Shown in pieces: positions 23,823 to 32,380 of a stretch of DNA of 37,856 nucleotides (positions are counted from its first letter, which is position 1; each line of letters begins with the position of its first letter). Made by a program: the position numbers and the translations under genes. The notes beneath the pieces were generated by a model, which worked only from the letters and a program-made list of their open reading frames with translations, did no database searches and was not told the origin of the DNA. The DNA lies in contig JAQSYD010000034.1 of NCBI GenBank assembly GCA_029256325.1, forward strand, positions 1 to 37,856, given 5' to 3'. This DNA comes from Clostridia bacterium. GTDB lineage: Bacteria; Bacillota; Clostridia; Lutisporales; Lutisporaceae.

Positions 23823-25124
23823 ATGAGAATATTTGGAACTACAAGCATCAATGAAAAAGGGATTTTATCTATAGGCGGCTGTGACACAATAGAATTAGCG
23901 AAAAATTATAGTACGCCTTTGTATGTAATAGATGAGGAATTGGTAAGACAAAATTGCAGAATATTTAAAGAATCCTTTACAAAAAATGGGTTGGAAACAG
24001 AGGTGATTTATGCTTCAAAGGCTTTTATGAATTTAGCCATATGTAAAGTGGTCTCAGAAGAAGGATTGGCTTTGGATGTCGTATCCGGAGGAGAATTATA
24101 CACTGCAATAAAAGCAGATTTTCCAGTGGAGAAAATATACTTTCATGGAAATAATAAAACTGCTCAAGAGCTGCAAATGGCTATTCTTGCTGGTGTCGGA
24201 AGAATCGTAGTGGATAATAGCCATGAGCTGGAGCTCATAGAAGAGATATGTCAGAACTTAAAAAAATCAGTTGACATCTTGTTAAGAGTAAATCCAGGTA
24301 TCGAAGCTCATACACATGCATATATACAAACATCTAAGAATGATTCAAAATTTGGAGAATCTATATTCAGTGAGAGCTTGGGTGCTACAATTGAAGGTCT
24401 GATGAGCAGCAGCCATATTAGGCTTAAAGGCCTGCACTGCCATATAGGCTCACAGATTTTCGAAGAAGAATCCTTTTATTCTGGGGCAAATGTTATGCTG
24501 GAATTTATTGCAAAGCAAAAAGCAAATTATGGCTTTGTTACGGAAGAGCTTAATCTTGGTGGCGGCTTTGGCGTATATTATTCAAAGGGTGACGAACCTG
24601 TAGATATAAGAAAATGCTTAAAAAATATGCTGGGCATCATCAGAGATGAAGCCTCACGTTTAAACATTAAAATACCCAAACTGATGATTGAACCCGGGAG
24701 AGCGATTGTAGCCAATGCAGGAACCACTTTGTATGAAGTTGGCGCTTTAAAAAGAACCTATGGAGGTAGAGACTATATATTTGTTGATGGTGGCATGACA
24801 GACAACCCAAGAACAGCACTATATGATGCCAAGTATGATGCGATTATTGCTAATAAGGCAGAGTCGGAAAGCAATATGCTTTATACCATTGCGGGCAAAT
24901 GCTGTGAATCAGGAGACATACTTATTAAAGATATTGTGCTGCCGGAAACAAAAAAAGGGGATATTCTGGCTGTATTAAGTACTGGAGCGTATAATTACAG
25001 TATGTCAAGCAATTATAATAGAATACCTCGTCCGGCAGTGGTATTTGTAAGAGATGGTAAAGCGAAGCTGGCTGTTAAACGTGAAAGCTATGAGGATGTT
25101 CTAAGAAACGATATGGTGGAATAA
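23823..25124 (+). CDS. lysA: Diaminopimelate decarboxylase
   Basis: 433 residues, the normal LysA length. An N-terminal alanine-racemase-like TIM barrel has the pyridoxal phosphate lysine K66 in Y-A-S-K-A-F. H-C-H-I-G-S-Q lies near residue 200, the phosphate-binding glycine loop is G-G-G-F-G near residue 240, and the C-terminal beta domain has C-C-E-S-G-D at ~360, whose Cys completes the other subunit's active site. It decarboxylates meso-diaminopimelate to L-lysine, the last step of lysine synthesis. The ATG follows GAGGAG. It is the first gene after the lysine riboswitch and is followed by aspartokinase after 22 bases, so the first and last steps of the pathway are repressed together by lysine. 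Confidence 0.96.
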   Translation: MRIFGTTSINEKGILSIGGCDTIELAKNYSTPLYVIDEELVRQNCRIFKESFTKNGLETEVIYASKAFMNLAICKVVSEEGLALDVVSGGELYTAIKADFPVEKIYFHGNNKTAQELQMAILAGVGRIVVDNSHELELIEEICQNLKKSVDILLRVNPGIEAHTHAYIQTSKNDSKFGESIFSESLGATIEGLMSSSHIRLKGLHCHIGSQIFEEESFYSGANVMLEFIAKQKANYGFVTEELNLGGGFGVYYSKGDEPVDIRKCLKNMLGIIRDEASRLNIKIPKLMIEPGRAIVANAGTTLYEVGALKRTYGGRDYIFVDGGMTDNPRTALYDAKYDAIIANKAESESNMLYTIAGKCCESGDILIKDIVLPETKKGDILAVLSTGAYNYSMSSNYNRIPRPAVVFVRDGKAKLAVKRESYEDVLRNDMVE

Positions 25125-25146
25125 CGCGAATTAGGAGGAGATAAGT

Positions 25147-26358
25147 ATGGCAGTTGTTGTACAAAAATATGGGGGTACATCCGTAGGAACCATCGAAAAG
25201 ATTAAAGCAGTTGCAAAAAAGGTTATTGAAAGAAAAGAACAAGGAAATGAAATGATCGTTGTTGTATCTGCCATGGGAAAAACAACAGACAGCCTGATCA
25301 CTATGGCGAAGGAAATTTCTCCGAATCCGGATAAAAGAGAGCTTGATATGCTTGTATCTACAGGAGAACAAATTTCAATTGCTTTGCTATCAATGGCTTT
25401 CCATGAATATGGTTATAATTCAATATCTTTGACTGGCTTTCAGGCAGGGATAAAAACAGATGGCTTGCATACAAAAAATCGCATTACAGATATTGATATA
25501 AAAAATGTGAAGAAGAATTTAAATGCTGGTAGAATTGTAGTAGTTGCAGGCTTTCAAGGCATAAATGAAAATGGAGATATCACTACACTGGGAAGAGGCG
25601 GATCGGATACTACCGCCGTTGCCTTGGCTGCTAAGCTAAAATGCGCATGTGAAATATATACGGATGTTGAGGGTGTTTACTGTGTTGATCCAAGAGTTTA
25701 CCCAAAGGCAAAGAAGCTTCATTCTATCAGCTATGAGGAAATGATGGAAATGGCCAGTCTGGGAGCCGGGGTAATGGAAACAAGGGCAGTGGAGTTGGGC
25801 TTTAAATATAACATACCTATCTATGTGGCAATGACCCATGGAAATAAAAAAGGAACAGTAATAAAGGAGTATGATGATACGATGGAAGGTAAAGTAATAA
25901 CAGGACTAACTTTAAACGATGATGTACTCATGATCACTGTGAATAATGTTGAATACAAATCAAAAAATATAGCTCGAATTTTTGACAAGGTAGCAAAACA
26001 CAACATTAATATCGATATGATAAGTCAGACAGCACCCTTTGAAGGTTATGTAAATGTATCCTTTACTTGTTCAACGGATGATAATTACTCAATAGACGCT
26101 GCGGCAAATGAACTGCAGACTGAAATACCCGGAATTGAAGTCAGCAAGGAAAGCGATATCACAAAGCTTTCAGTAGTCGGCATCGGTATGATGAAGCAAT
26201 CTGGGGTAGCTGCAAAAGTGTTCAATATTTTTTCGGACAACAACATTGAATTCAAACAGGTTACGACTTCGGAGATAAGTATAAGCTATACAATCAATAC
26301 ATCAGACAAGCAAAAAGCAGTGAATGCTTTAGCGGAAGCATTGGATCTAAGAGCTTAA
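25147..26358 (+). CDS. lysC: Aspartate kinase
   Basis: 403 residues. The amino-acid kinase domain (~1-240) begins V-V-Q-K-Y-G-G-T-S-V-G and contains G-R-G-G-S-D-T-T near 150, the substrate and phosphate site. Two ACT domains (~260-330 and ~340-403) give feedback control. It phosphorylates L-aspartate to start the synthesis of lysine, threonine and methionine. The class (lysine- or threonine-sensitive) cannot be read reliably, but its place behind a lysine riboswitch suggests the lysine-sensitive form. The start ATG lies after TTAGGAGGAG. The stop codon is inside the left arm of its terminator, so the operon ends here. Confidence 0.95.
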   Translation: MAVVVQKYGGTSVGTIEKIKAVAKKVIERKEQGNEMIVVVSAMGKTTDSLITMAKEISPNPDKRELDMLVSTGEQISIALLSMAFHEYGYNSISLTGFQAGIKTDGLHTKNRITDIDIKNVKKNLNAGRIVVVAGFQGINENGDITTLGRGGSDTTAVALAAKLKCACEIYTDVEGVYCVDPRVYPKAKKLHSISYEEMMEMASLGAGVMETRAVELGFKYNIPIYVAMTHGNKKGTVIKEYDDTMEGKVITGLTLNDDVLMITVNNVEYKSKNIARIFDKVAKHNINIDMISQTAPFEGYVNVSFTCSTDDNYSIDAAANELQTEIPGIEVSKESDITKLSVVGIGMMKQSGVAAKVFNIFSDNNIEFKQVTTSEISISYTINTSDKQKAVNALAEALDLRA

Positions 26359-26381
26359 GCTATACAGCTTAAGCTTTTTTT
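26352..26381 (+). terminator. Terminator overlapping the lysC stop codon
   Basis: AGCTTAAGCT (26352-26361) pairs with AGCTTAAGCT (26366-26375) around ATAC, followed by T residues. The TAA stop at 26356-26358 sits in the left arm. Confidence 0.88.
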
Positions 26382-26476
26382 AATTCTTATTTACTAAAAT
26401 TTAACAAAAACTTCATCATTTATTAATCAACATGATGCCATAACGTGATATAATAATGATGTAAGGAGGTGAGAAG

Positions 26477-27313
26477 ATGAGTTATTTAATGGATTATCAT
26501 ATACATTCAATTCATTCAACAGATGCCATAAGCAGTATTTCTGAAATATGTCAAAGTGCCGTCAATAAAGGTATCAATGAGATTATCATCACAGATCATT
26601 ATGAACCAAGCAATGGTGATGAACTATATACAATCTATGATCAAAAGAGCTATTGGGCAGAAATTACAAAAGCGAAGCAACTGTTTAAAGGTAAGCTGAA
26701 ATTGAAGATGGGCGTTGAATTAGGGCAGCCGCATATATTTAAAGAGGGCTCTGAAATTGTTATGAAAGACTTTCCCTATGACTATGTCATTGCTTCAGCC
26801 CATAAACTGCCTGATGGCAGGGATATGTCCGAGCTTGATTATTCGACGATATCAATTGAAGATGTATGTGCCATGTATCTTGAACAAATCAATATGCTGA
26901 TTGATTGGCAAAACTTTGATTGTGTAGGGCATTTAGACTTAATAAAAAGATACAGTGCCAGCACTTATGGCAAGAACCTATCCTTGACCTGCCAGTATGA
27001 GCTTTTATCTCAAGTGTTGAGAAAGCTTATTGCTAGTGGAAAGGGAATTGAGATTAACACTTCGGGCTTAAGGCAGACGCCTAAGGAAACAATGCCGGGG
27101 CTGGATGTATTAACTTTATACCATCAGCTGGGAGGAGAGATTCTAACCATAGGATCAGATGCACATAGAGCAGAAGATGTAGGTAAAGGAATTAGAGAAG
27201 CACACGCATTGGCAAAGAGTGCAGGCTTCAGATTTATAACCTCATTCCATGAAAGAAAACCGGTACAAATACAAATAAGTGATCAAAAAGCATTTTCAGC
27301 AAGCCAAAGGTAA
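26477..27313 (+). CDS. PHP-domain phosphatase, histidinol-phosphatase family
   Basis: 278 residues. PHP metal-binding motifs are visible: D-Y-H-I-H-S at residues ~7-12, T-D-H-Y in I-I-I-T-D-H-Y near 39, G-V-E-L near 77, A-S-A-H-K near 100, G-H-L-D near 152 and G-S-D-A-H near 230. The pattern and length match HisK/HisJ-type histidinol-phosphatase, which makes L-histidinol in histidine synthesis with a trinuclear metal site. A general PHP phosphoesterase is the alternative, as no other his gene is nearby. The ATG follows AAGGAGGTG. A likely -10 TATAAT lies shortly upstream (near 26448). It is a single gene. Confidence 0.82.
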   Translation: MSYLMDYHIHSIHSTDAISSISEICQSAVNKGINEIIITDHYEPSNGDELYTIYDQKSYWAEITKAKQLFKGKLKLKMGVELGQPHIFKEGSEIVMKDFPYDYVIASAHKLPDGRDMSELDYSTISIEDVCAMYLEQINMLIDWQNFDCVGHLDLIKRYSASTYGKNLSLTCQYELLSQVLRKLIASGKGIEINTSGLRQTPKETMPGLDVLTLYHQLGGEILTIGSDAHRAEDVGKGIREAHALAKSAGFRFITSFHERKPVQIQISDQKAFSASQR

Positions 27314-27326
27314 CTAAACCAAGGTT

Positions 27327-27349
27327 AAGCAGCTGAAGATGCTTTTTTT
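27327..27349 (+). terminator. Weak terminator after the PHP gene
   Basis: AAGCA (27327-27331) pairs with TGCTT (27340-27344), followed by seven T. The stem is short. Confidence 0.55.
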
Positions 27350-27475
27350 ATTTTATTAATAAAGACTTGATAATTATAAAATAATTGTGGATATTGTTAT
27401 CAAATAACGATAAAATATTTCTAGATTATGAAAAATTTACAAGAGGGTTTATTTATATTTGGGGGTACTAATTGA

Positions 27476-29824
27476 ATGAGTTTGTCAAATAATATGGTGA
27501 ATATGCAGCAGCCATATCTAAGAGTTCAGGATAACGTTGTTGACGATATGAACGAAGGCTTTACAGCAATGACAGGTTATAGCAGAGAAGAAATCAAAGG
27601 AAAAGCTATCTTATATGTGTTAAATGATTTATTAAAAATGAATAAAAATGTAAAATGTGTAGATGAGCTGAATGATATAGAAAGCTTTTTCTTTTTTAAT
27701 AAAATAGCAGATTTTAAGGAAGCAAGTATTAAAGTTCAAAGAGATAGGGACTGTAATATTTTTTATTTGATATTTCAGCAATGCCCACTTATCAGCATCA
27801 ATAACTCTTTAAGCTATACACATCAATTGATATCAGACAACTTGGTGGGAATTGCTATATACAGTGCTGAGGATTTCACTCTGCTGAAAGCAAGTAAGGA
27901 ATATGAGAGAATAATATGTGATCTTCATCAAGTAAATAATATTGTAGGAAAAAAGGTAAGTGATTTTCATATCAGCTGGATGAAAAGCCTTGCCAGAGAG
28001 AGCTGGGAGAAGGCAATTCATACGAAAAGTACAGTCCAGAATCTTGAGCATTCCATCTTAAATCCAGCAACTGGAAAGATTGAGTATTTTGATGCCAGCG
28101 TTGCACCAATATTGGATGGCAATCGAGTTAAGTTTCTTGTTGTCAGCATGAACAATGTAACAGAAAAAGTTAATTATAGAGTAGAAAATGAGAAAAAGGC
28201 ATTAATGATTAAAAAGCAAAAGGAGCTTTTGGAAACAGTTATAGAGAAACAAAAGGATTCAGTTTTTATAATAGATAAGCAGGGTAATATTATTTTAAAC
28301 AACAAAAGTGATGAAGAAGAGTATGGAAAGCAATTATTTACAATAAGAGACCTTTATCATGCAATAGATTATTATGATGAATCAGGGAACAAATTGAGCT
28401 TTGAGGAGATGCCTCTTCATCGAGTAATGAATGGAGAGGTAATAAATGATATTAAGCTGAAGCTGAAGAGGGGTGAGCATACAAAATATTTGAACCTAAA
28501 TGGCACCCCAATCTATGATAAAGAGGGGAAGTTCGAGCACGCCTTCCTGTTTGGACAAGATATGACTGAAGTTATGATAAGCAGGCAGCTGATTGTAGAT
28601 CAGAAGGAACAGCTGGAAGCCATTATGGAGAATATGTCTGATGCTATCTTTATAATTGATGGAAATGGAAAATACATATTGCAGAACAAATCTGCATTGG
28701 AATATTTTGGAAATGACCTTAAGCAAGTCGGAGATGCCGCTAAAGCTGCAAAATATTATGAAATGGACGGAGTGGAAATCACCTCGAGTGAACTGCCTGA
28801 AGCAATGATGCTGAAGGGTATTGAAACAAAAGATAAAGTAATACATATTCAATTTCCAAGAAAACAAATATATGTAAGTGTAAGTGCAACGCCAATTTTT
28901 GATAAGAAGGGTAATTATGTTATTGGAGTTCTATCCATTCGAGACATAACAGAGTATATTAAGCGTAATGAAACAATCAAAGAACAGCACATCGCATTGC
29001 TTATTGCAGAAAAGAAGGAAAAGGAAAATCTGGAAAAGGTAATAGCAATGAAGGATGAGTTTCTCTCTCTGATATCTCATGAATTCAAAACCCCTTTGAC
29101 TGTGATAAACTCAGCCTTGCAGACCTTGGAACTGGTATACAGTGATCAGCTGACCGAAAAAGTAAGGTCTTATATGGATAAGATAAAGCAAAATACATAC
29201 CGACAGGTACGTCTTGTGAACAATCTATTGGATATAACCCGTGCAAATGCAGGTCATGTAAAGCTTAACATTCGAAAACTTGATGTGGTCTTTATGACGA
29301 AGATGATCGTAGAGTCCGTAAGTCCATATGCTCTTCAAAAGTGTGTAAACATTCGCTTTGTATGTGAACATGAAGAAAAATTGATGGCGCTGGATGAAGA
29401 AAAATATGAGCGAATCCTTTTGAATCTACTATCTAATGCTATTAAATTCACTTCAGAAGGTAAACAGATTATAGTGGAATTAGTGGAAAAAGACAAAGGT
29501 CTGATATTGAAGGTTACGGACGAGGGTATCGGTATTCCAAAAGATAAGCAAGAAATGATATTTGAACGTTTTGGTCAAGTAGACAGCAGCTATACACGTC
29601 AGGTAGAAGGTTCAGGTATAGGATTATCCTTGGTAAAGCTCATGGTAAGTGCCATGGGAGGAAATATATCTGTTAACAGTCAAGTTGGAGCCGGAAGCAG
29701 TTTTTGTGTAGAACTGCCGGAATTGTTTCTGGAAAATGAGAAAAATATCGAAGCTTTAAGAGGGCTGGTAGATAATCGTCTCATACAAAGTATTGCCATA
29801 GAATTTTCCGATATATATTTCTGA
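27476..29824 (+). CDS. Soluble multi-PAS sensor histidine kinase
   Basis: 782 residues with no membrane segment, so a cytoplasmic sensor. Three or four PAS-type modules fill residues ~10-500; I-F-I-I-D-x-x-G-x-x-x-x-x-N is seen twice, near 260 and 395. A coiled-coil linker (~495-525) follows. The HisKA box has the phosphoacceptor H535 in S-H-E-F-K-T-P-L, and the HATPase domain shows the N box N-L-L-S-N-A-I-K-F (~650) and G boxes D-E-G-I-G-I-P and G-S-G-I-G-L-S-L-V-K. It would autophosphorylate in response to a cytoplasmic signal (redox, small ligand or energy state). No response regulator gene is next to it, so it is an orphan kinase. In clostridia such orphans often feed Spo0A (inference). 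Confidence 0.92.
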   Translation: MSLSNNMVNMQQPYLRVQDNVVDDMNEGFTAMTGYSREEIKGKAILYVLNDLLKMNKNVKCVDELNDIESFFFFNKIADFKEASIKVQRDRDCNIFYLIFQQCPLISINNSLSYTHQLISDNLVGIAIYSAEDFTLLKASKEYERIICDLHQVNNIVGKKVSDFHISWMKSLARESWEKAIHTKSTVQNLEHSILNPATGKIEYFDASVAPILDGNRVKFLVVSMNNVTEKVNYRVENEKKALMIKKQKELLETVIEKQKDSVFIIDKQGNIILNNKSDEEEYGKQLFTIRDLYHAIDYYDESGNKLSFEEMPLHRVMNGEVINDIKLKLKRGEHTKYLNLNGTPIYDKEGKFEHAFLFGQDMTEVMISRQLIVDQKEQLEAIMENMSDAIFIIDGNGKYILQNKSALEYFGNDLKQVGDAAKAAKYYEMDGVEITSSELPEAMMLKGIETKDKVIHIQFPRKQIYVSVSATPIFDKKGNYVIGVLSIRDITEYIKRNETIKEQHIALLIAEKKEKENLEKVIAMKDEFLSLISHEFKTPLTVINSALQTLELVYSDQLTEKVRSYMDKIKQNTYRQVRLVNNLLDITRANAGHVKLNIRKLDVVFMTKMIVESVSPYALQKCVNIRFVCEHEEKLMALDEEKYERILLNLLSNAIKFTSEGKQIIVELVEKDKGLILKVTDEGIGIPKDKQEMIFERFGQVDSSYTRQVEGSGIGLSLVKLMVSAMGGNISVNSQVGAGSSFCVELPELFLENEKNIEALRGLVDNRLIQSIAIEFSDIYF

Positions 29825-29844
29825 TTCTAAACAATCAATAATGC

Positions 29845-29872
29845 AAGCTGGAGCTATTCTCCAGCTTTTTGT
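29845..29872. terminator. Bidirectional terminator overlapping the BFD-like gene end
   Basis: AAGCTGGAG (29845-29853) pairs with CTCCAGCTT (29859-29867) around CTATT, with T residues following on the plus strand. The right arm encodes the last residues of the minus-strand gene. Confidence 0.82.
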
Positions 29873-30072
29873 TGTATTAAAAGCTCCTGTATTTTAGATG
29901 TACAGCGTTTGCCGCCGCAGCTTCCCGAGCCTGCTCCCGTTGCTTTCTGTACTGCTTCTATTGTGTTTGCACCATTCTTGATAGCTGCTTTGATGCTGGA
30001 TCTAGGTATTCCCTTACAAATGCATACCTTTGTCAGCTTATCCAATAGACCTTGATTTAAATTATGTTCCAC
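29854..30072 (-). CDS. BFD-like [2Fe-2S] protein
   Basis: 72 residues. The pattern C-I-C near residues 17-19, then C-G-G-K-R-C near 53-58, is that of the Fer2_BFD family (C-x-C...C-x4-C variant), which binds a [2Fe-2S] cluster. The helix-turn fold around T-G-A-G-S-G-S is also typical. Small stand-alone proteins of this type act as electron carriers, for instance to release iron from ferritin, or as a detached domain of an oxidoreductase. It starts at GTG behind GGAGG. A 23-bp inverted repeat (30091-30113) lies just before the ribosome binding site, which suggests strict control. The gene is divergent from a VanW-like protein. Confidence 0.8.
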   Translation of the reverse strand: MEHNLNQGLLDKLTKVCICKGIPRSSIKAAIKNGANTIEAVQKATGAGSGSCGGKRCTSKIQELLIQQKAGE

Positions 30073-30090
30073 TTTTATCCTCCAAAGAAA

Positions 30091-30113
30091 TTTGATAAAA
30101 ATAGTTTATCAAA
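30091..30113. promoter_or_regulatory. 23-bp inverted repeat, likely operator
   Basis: TTTGATAAA (30091-30099) and TTTATCAAA (30105-30113) form perfect 9-bp arms around AATAG. It lies in the divergent region between the BFD-like gene and the VanW gene, close to the former. Confidence 0.55.
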
Positions 30114-30217
30114 TATTATTAATACAATGCACTCAAAAAAATTTTTATGATTAGAGGAGTCATGATCCTGTGAATGGAATCATGTAAGAAAAGTATGTTT
30201 GTTGTGAGGTGTAATCA

Positions 30218-31039
30218 ATGAATCATATGAAGCCAAAACAAAGAAGTAGGTTCAGACTTCTTGCAGGTAAATTATACTATACAATCAAGCGTTATTTATA
30301 CTGGTATCTAGGAAGAAGTAATTTTGCTCAAAATAGCAGTGAAAATTTGCTTCCCTATATTTCTTTTAACCATCAAACACCTTTGCTGCGAAAGCTTAAG
30401 GATGTGGATATGCAGCTTCAGTATAATAAGGTGGAGAATTTAAAGCTCGCTGTTAAGCATCTGAATAGCATTATTCTAAGACCTGGTGAAACTTTTTCTT
30501 ATTGGAGGCTTATTGGAAAACCAACAAAACAAAAGGGATACAAGGATGGAATGGTACTATATTATGGAGGCTTCACGGCTGGAGTGGGAGGAGGACTTTG
30601 TCAGCTTTCCAATTTAATCTATTGGATGACACTGCACACACCGCTTAAAATAGTGGAGCGATATAGACATAGCTATGATGTGTTCCCCGATGTTAACCGA
30701 ACGCAGCCCTTTGGTAGTGGAGCTACTTGTGTATATAATTATAGGGATTTACAAATCTATAATGATACGGATAAGATTTATCAGCTGCACTTAACCATAG
30801 ACAAGGAATATTTACGCGGAGAGTGGAGAACAAGTGAAGAGCCAGAGACGATGTATCAGGTCTATGAAAAAAAACATTGGATTACCCATGAATTTTGGGG
30901 TGGTTATGTTAGGAATAATATTATTCATAGAAAGGTATTGGATATGGCAGGCAAAGAATTGGCAGATGAGTATATCAGTGAAAATCATGCGATCATGATG
31001 TATTCTCCCTTGCTAAATCAAGGAGATATGAGCTTATAA
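30218..31039 (+). CDS. VanW-like family protein
   Basis: 273 residues. The VanW domain (~55-215) is recognised by S-Y-W-R-L-I-G-K-P near 92-100, G-G-G-L-C-Q-L-S-N near 124-132 and the R-H-S-Y-D-V-F-P segment. VanW was found beside vancomycin-resistance genes, but its biochemical function is unknown and related domains occur in many firmicute surface proteins. No signal peptide is clear; the basic N-terminus (KRYLYWYLGRSNF) might associate with the membrane. The ATG follows TGTGAGGTG. No van genes are nearby, so resistance should not be assumed. It sits between the BFD-like gene and a small peptide gene. Confidence 0.8.
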   Translation: MNHMKPKQRSRFRLLAGKLYYTIKRYLYWYLGRSNFAQNSSENLLPYISFNHQTPLLRKLKDVDMQLQYNKVENLKLAVKHLNSIILRPGETFSYWRLIGKPTKQKGYKDGMVLYYGGFTAGVGGGLCQLSNLIYWMTLHTPLKIVERYRHSYDVFPDVNRTQPFGSGATCVYNYRDLQIYNDTDKIYQLHLTIDKEYLRGEWRTSEEPETMYQVYEKKHWITHEFWGGYVRNNIIHRKVLDMAGKELADEYISENHAIMMYSPLLNQGDMSL

Positions 31040-31127
31040 ATAAAAAATTCACAATATCGTTTTTCTTCATAATATCTACATAATGATAGGTTATATTTGA
31101 GATGGAAATGATGAAGGAGGTGTTGTA

Positions 31128-31223
31128 ATGATAGGTTTAACTTTAGCTCAATGCATTCAAGCATGTGGCGCACAAGGCAAAGAATTAGCAAACTGCATTC
31201 TTATGATGTTAGGTATAAATTAA
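31128..31223 (+). CDS. 31-residue small protein with three cysteines
   Basis: ATG 31128 is preceded by a perfect AAGGAGGTG at 31114-31122. The 31-residue product starts M-I-G-L-T-L-A-Q-C, contains cysteines at 9, 13 and 23 (C-x3-C-x9-C), and ends M-M-L-G-I-N. It is amphipathic, with hydrophobic ends and a G-A-Q-G-K-E middle. A strong terminator starts 26 bases after the stop, so it appears to be its own short transcription unit. It is probably helical. It might be a small membrane-associated or metal-binding peptide; no function is assigned. A precursor peptide is less likely, because no maturation enzyme lies nearby. Confidence 0.65.
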   Translation: MIGLTLAQCIQACGAQGKELANCILMMLGIN

Positions 31224-31248
31224 TCTTATTTGGTTTCCCCTCATAGAG

Positions 31249-31280
31249 ACTCGTGATTGATGTTAATCACGAGTTTTTTT
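31249..31280 (+). terminator. Terminator after the small protein gene
   Basis: ACTCGTGATT (31249-31258) pairs with AATCACGAGT (31265-31274), loop GATGTT, then a run of seven T. Confidence 0.92.
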
Positions 31281-31363
31281 ACTTTTATCAAGAGATATTT
31301 TGATTCTTCCTCTCATAGTAATACATATAAGCATTAGGTTCTATTTTAGGGGGAATTATTAAA

Positions 31364-32242
31364 ATGGGTGTATTGAGAAAAAAAATAGGAGATAGGTATG
31401 ATGGAAGACGCATCAGAACCTTAGACCCTTTTTATAGAATAATACCTTATATCATGCAGAACAGGACAGATGCTCAAAACTTCTACGAGGATAAGCTGGA
31501 CATTGGCAATATTGAGAAGTACTTGAAGGAGAAAAGGAGACTTGGAATAAAAGATATAGGATTGCTACAAATTTTAATTGCAGCCATGGTGAGAACCATA
31601 GCTCAAAAGCCGGGCTTAAACAGGTTTGTGGCAGGACAGAAAATCTATGCTAGAAATGAAATCCTTGTATCCCTAGCTCTAAAAAAGCAGATGAATGAGG
31701 GCGGAGCTGAAACAACAATAAAATTGAAATTTGCTCCAACGGATACTATTTTTGATGTCGCTGAGAAAATCAATGCTGTTATTGAGGAAAATAAAAGAGT
31801 TGAAATAAAGAACAGTGCAGACAAAACTGCAAAAATAATCATGTTTTGCCCTGGATTTATTGTTAAGTTTTTGGTTTGGTTTTTAAAGAAGCTGGACTAT
31901 TCTGGCTGGATGCCAAAGATCATAAATCATGTCAGTCCAATGCATACCACTATGTTTATCACAGATTTGGGTTCTCTGGGGATACAGCCTATCTATCATC
32001 ATTTATATGAATTTGGTACGACATCCATATTTGTGGCATTTGGTGCAAAATTCACAGAAAACTTTATTGAGGAAGATCATAGTATCGTGCAAAAGCGTTT
32101 TGTTCATATAAGAATAGTTACAGACGAGAGAACAGTGGATGGATTTTACTATGCTTCCGCCTTTAAGGTATTCAAGAGACTGCTTCAACATCCTGAGAGA
32201 CTGGAAGAAAAGCCGGATAAAATTGTTGAAGATATACTTTAA
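31364..32242 (+). CDS. Lipoyl-less E2-like acyltransferase-fold protein
   Basis: 292 residues that resemble only the catalytic domain of 2-oxoacid dehydrogenase E2 (CAT-like fold), without lipoyl or peripheral-subunit-binding domains. The fold is suggested by L-Q-I-L-I-A-A-M-V-R-T-I, the middle N-H-V-S-P-M-H-T-T-M-F-I-T-D-L-G-S-L-G-I, and the late D-E-R-T-V-D-G-F-Y-Y-A-S-A-F. In working E2 enzymes the last motif is D-H-R-x-x-D-G with the catalytic His; here it is Glu. The Asp-Gly pair is kept. The protein may bind an acyl-CoA-like ligand or act as a structural partner instead of being an acyltransferase. The ATG follows AGGGGGAA. It is a single gene. Confidence 0.72.
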   Translation: MGVLRKKIGDRYDGRRIRTLDPFYRIIPYIMQNRTDAQNFYEDKLDIGNIEKYLKEKRRLGIKDIGLLQILIAAMVRTIAQKPGLNRFVAGQKIYARNEILVSLALKKQMNEGGAETTIKLKFAPTDTIFDVAEKINAVIEENKRVEIKNSADKTAKIIMFCPGFIVKFLVWFLKKLDYSGWMPKIINHVSPMHTTMFITDLGSLGIQPIYHHLYEFGTTSIFVAFGAKFTENFIEEDHSIVQKRFVHIRIVTDERTVDGFYYASAFKVFKRLLQHPERLEEKPDKIVEDIL

Positions 32243-32329
32243 GTATGCCATCCAGAATGGATGCAATTTTACATTGATTGAATATATTGTATAACAAAAT
32301 TAACAAATATAAAGGTTTTGAATGACGTG

Positions 32330-32378
32330 AAATAAAGAAATGAGATGAAACATACTGTTTCATCTCATTTCTTTATTT
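32330..32378. terminator. Perfect 22-bp inverted repeat between convergent genes
   Basis: Positions 32330-32351 pair perfectly with 32357-32378 around ATACT. It separates the E2-like gene from the convergent threonine-synthase-type gene. T tracts are short, but the long stem suits a bidirectional terminator. Confidence 0.8.
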
Positions 32379-32380
32379 GC

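Noticed and set aside
30091-30113. FNR/CRP-type site in front of the BFD-like gene
   Set aside because: FNR sites are TTGAT-N4-ATCAA; here the gap between TTGAT and ATCAA is 11 bases, so the geometry does not fit.
30218-31039. VanW-like gene as evidence of glycopeptide resistance
   Set aside because: No vanHAX or vanRS genes are near, and VanW domains are widespread in Firmicutes without such a role.
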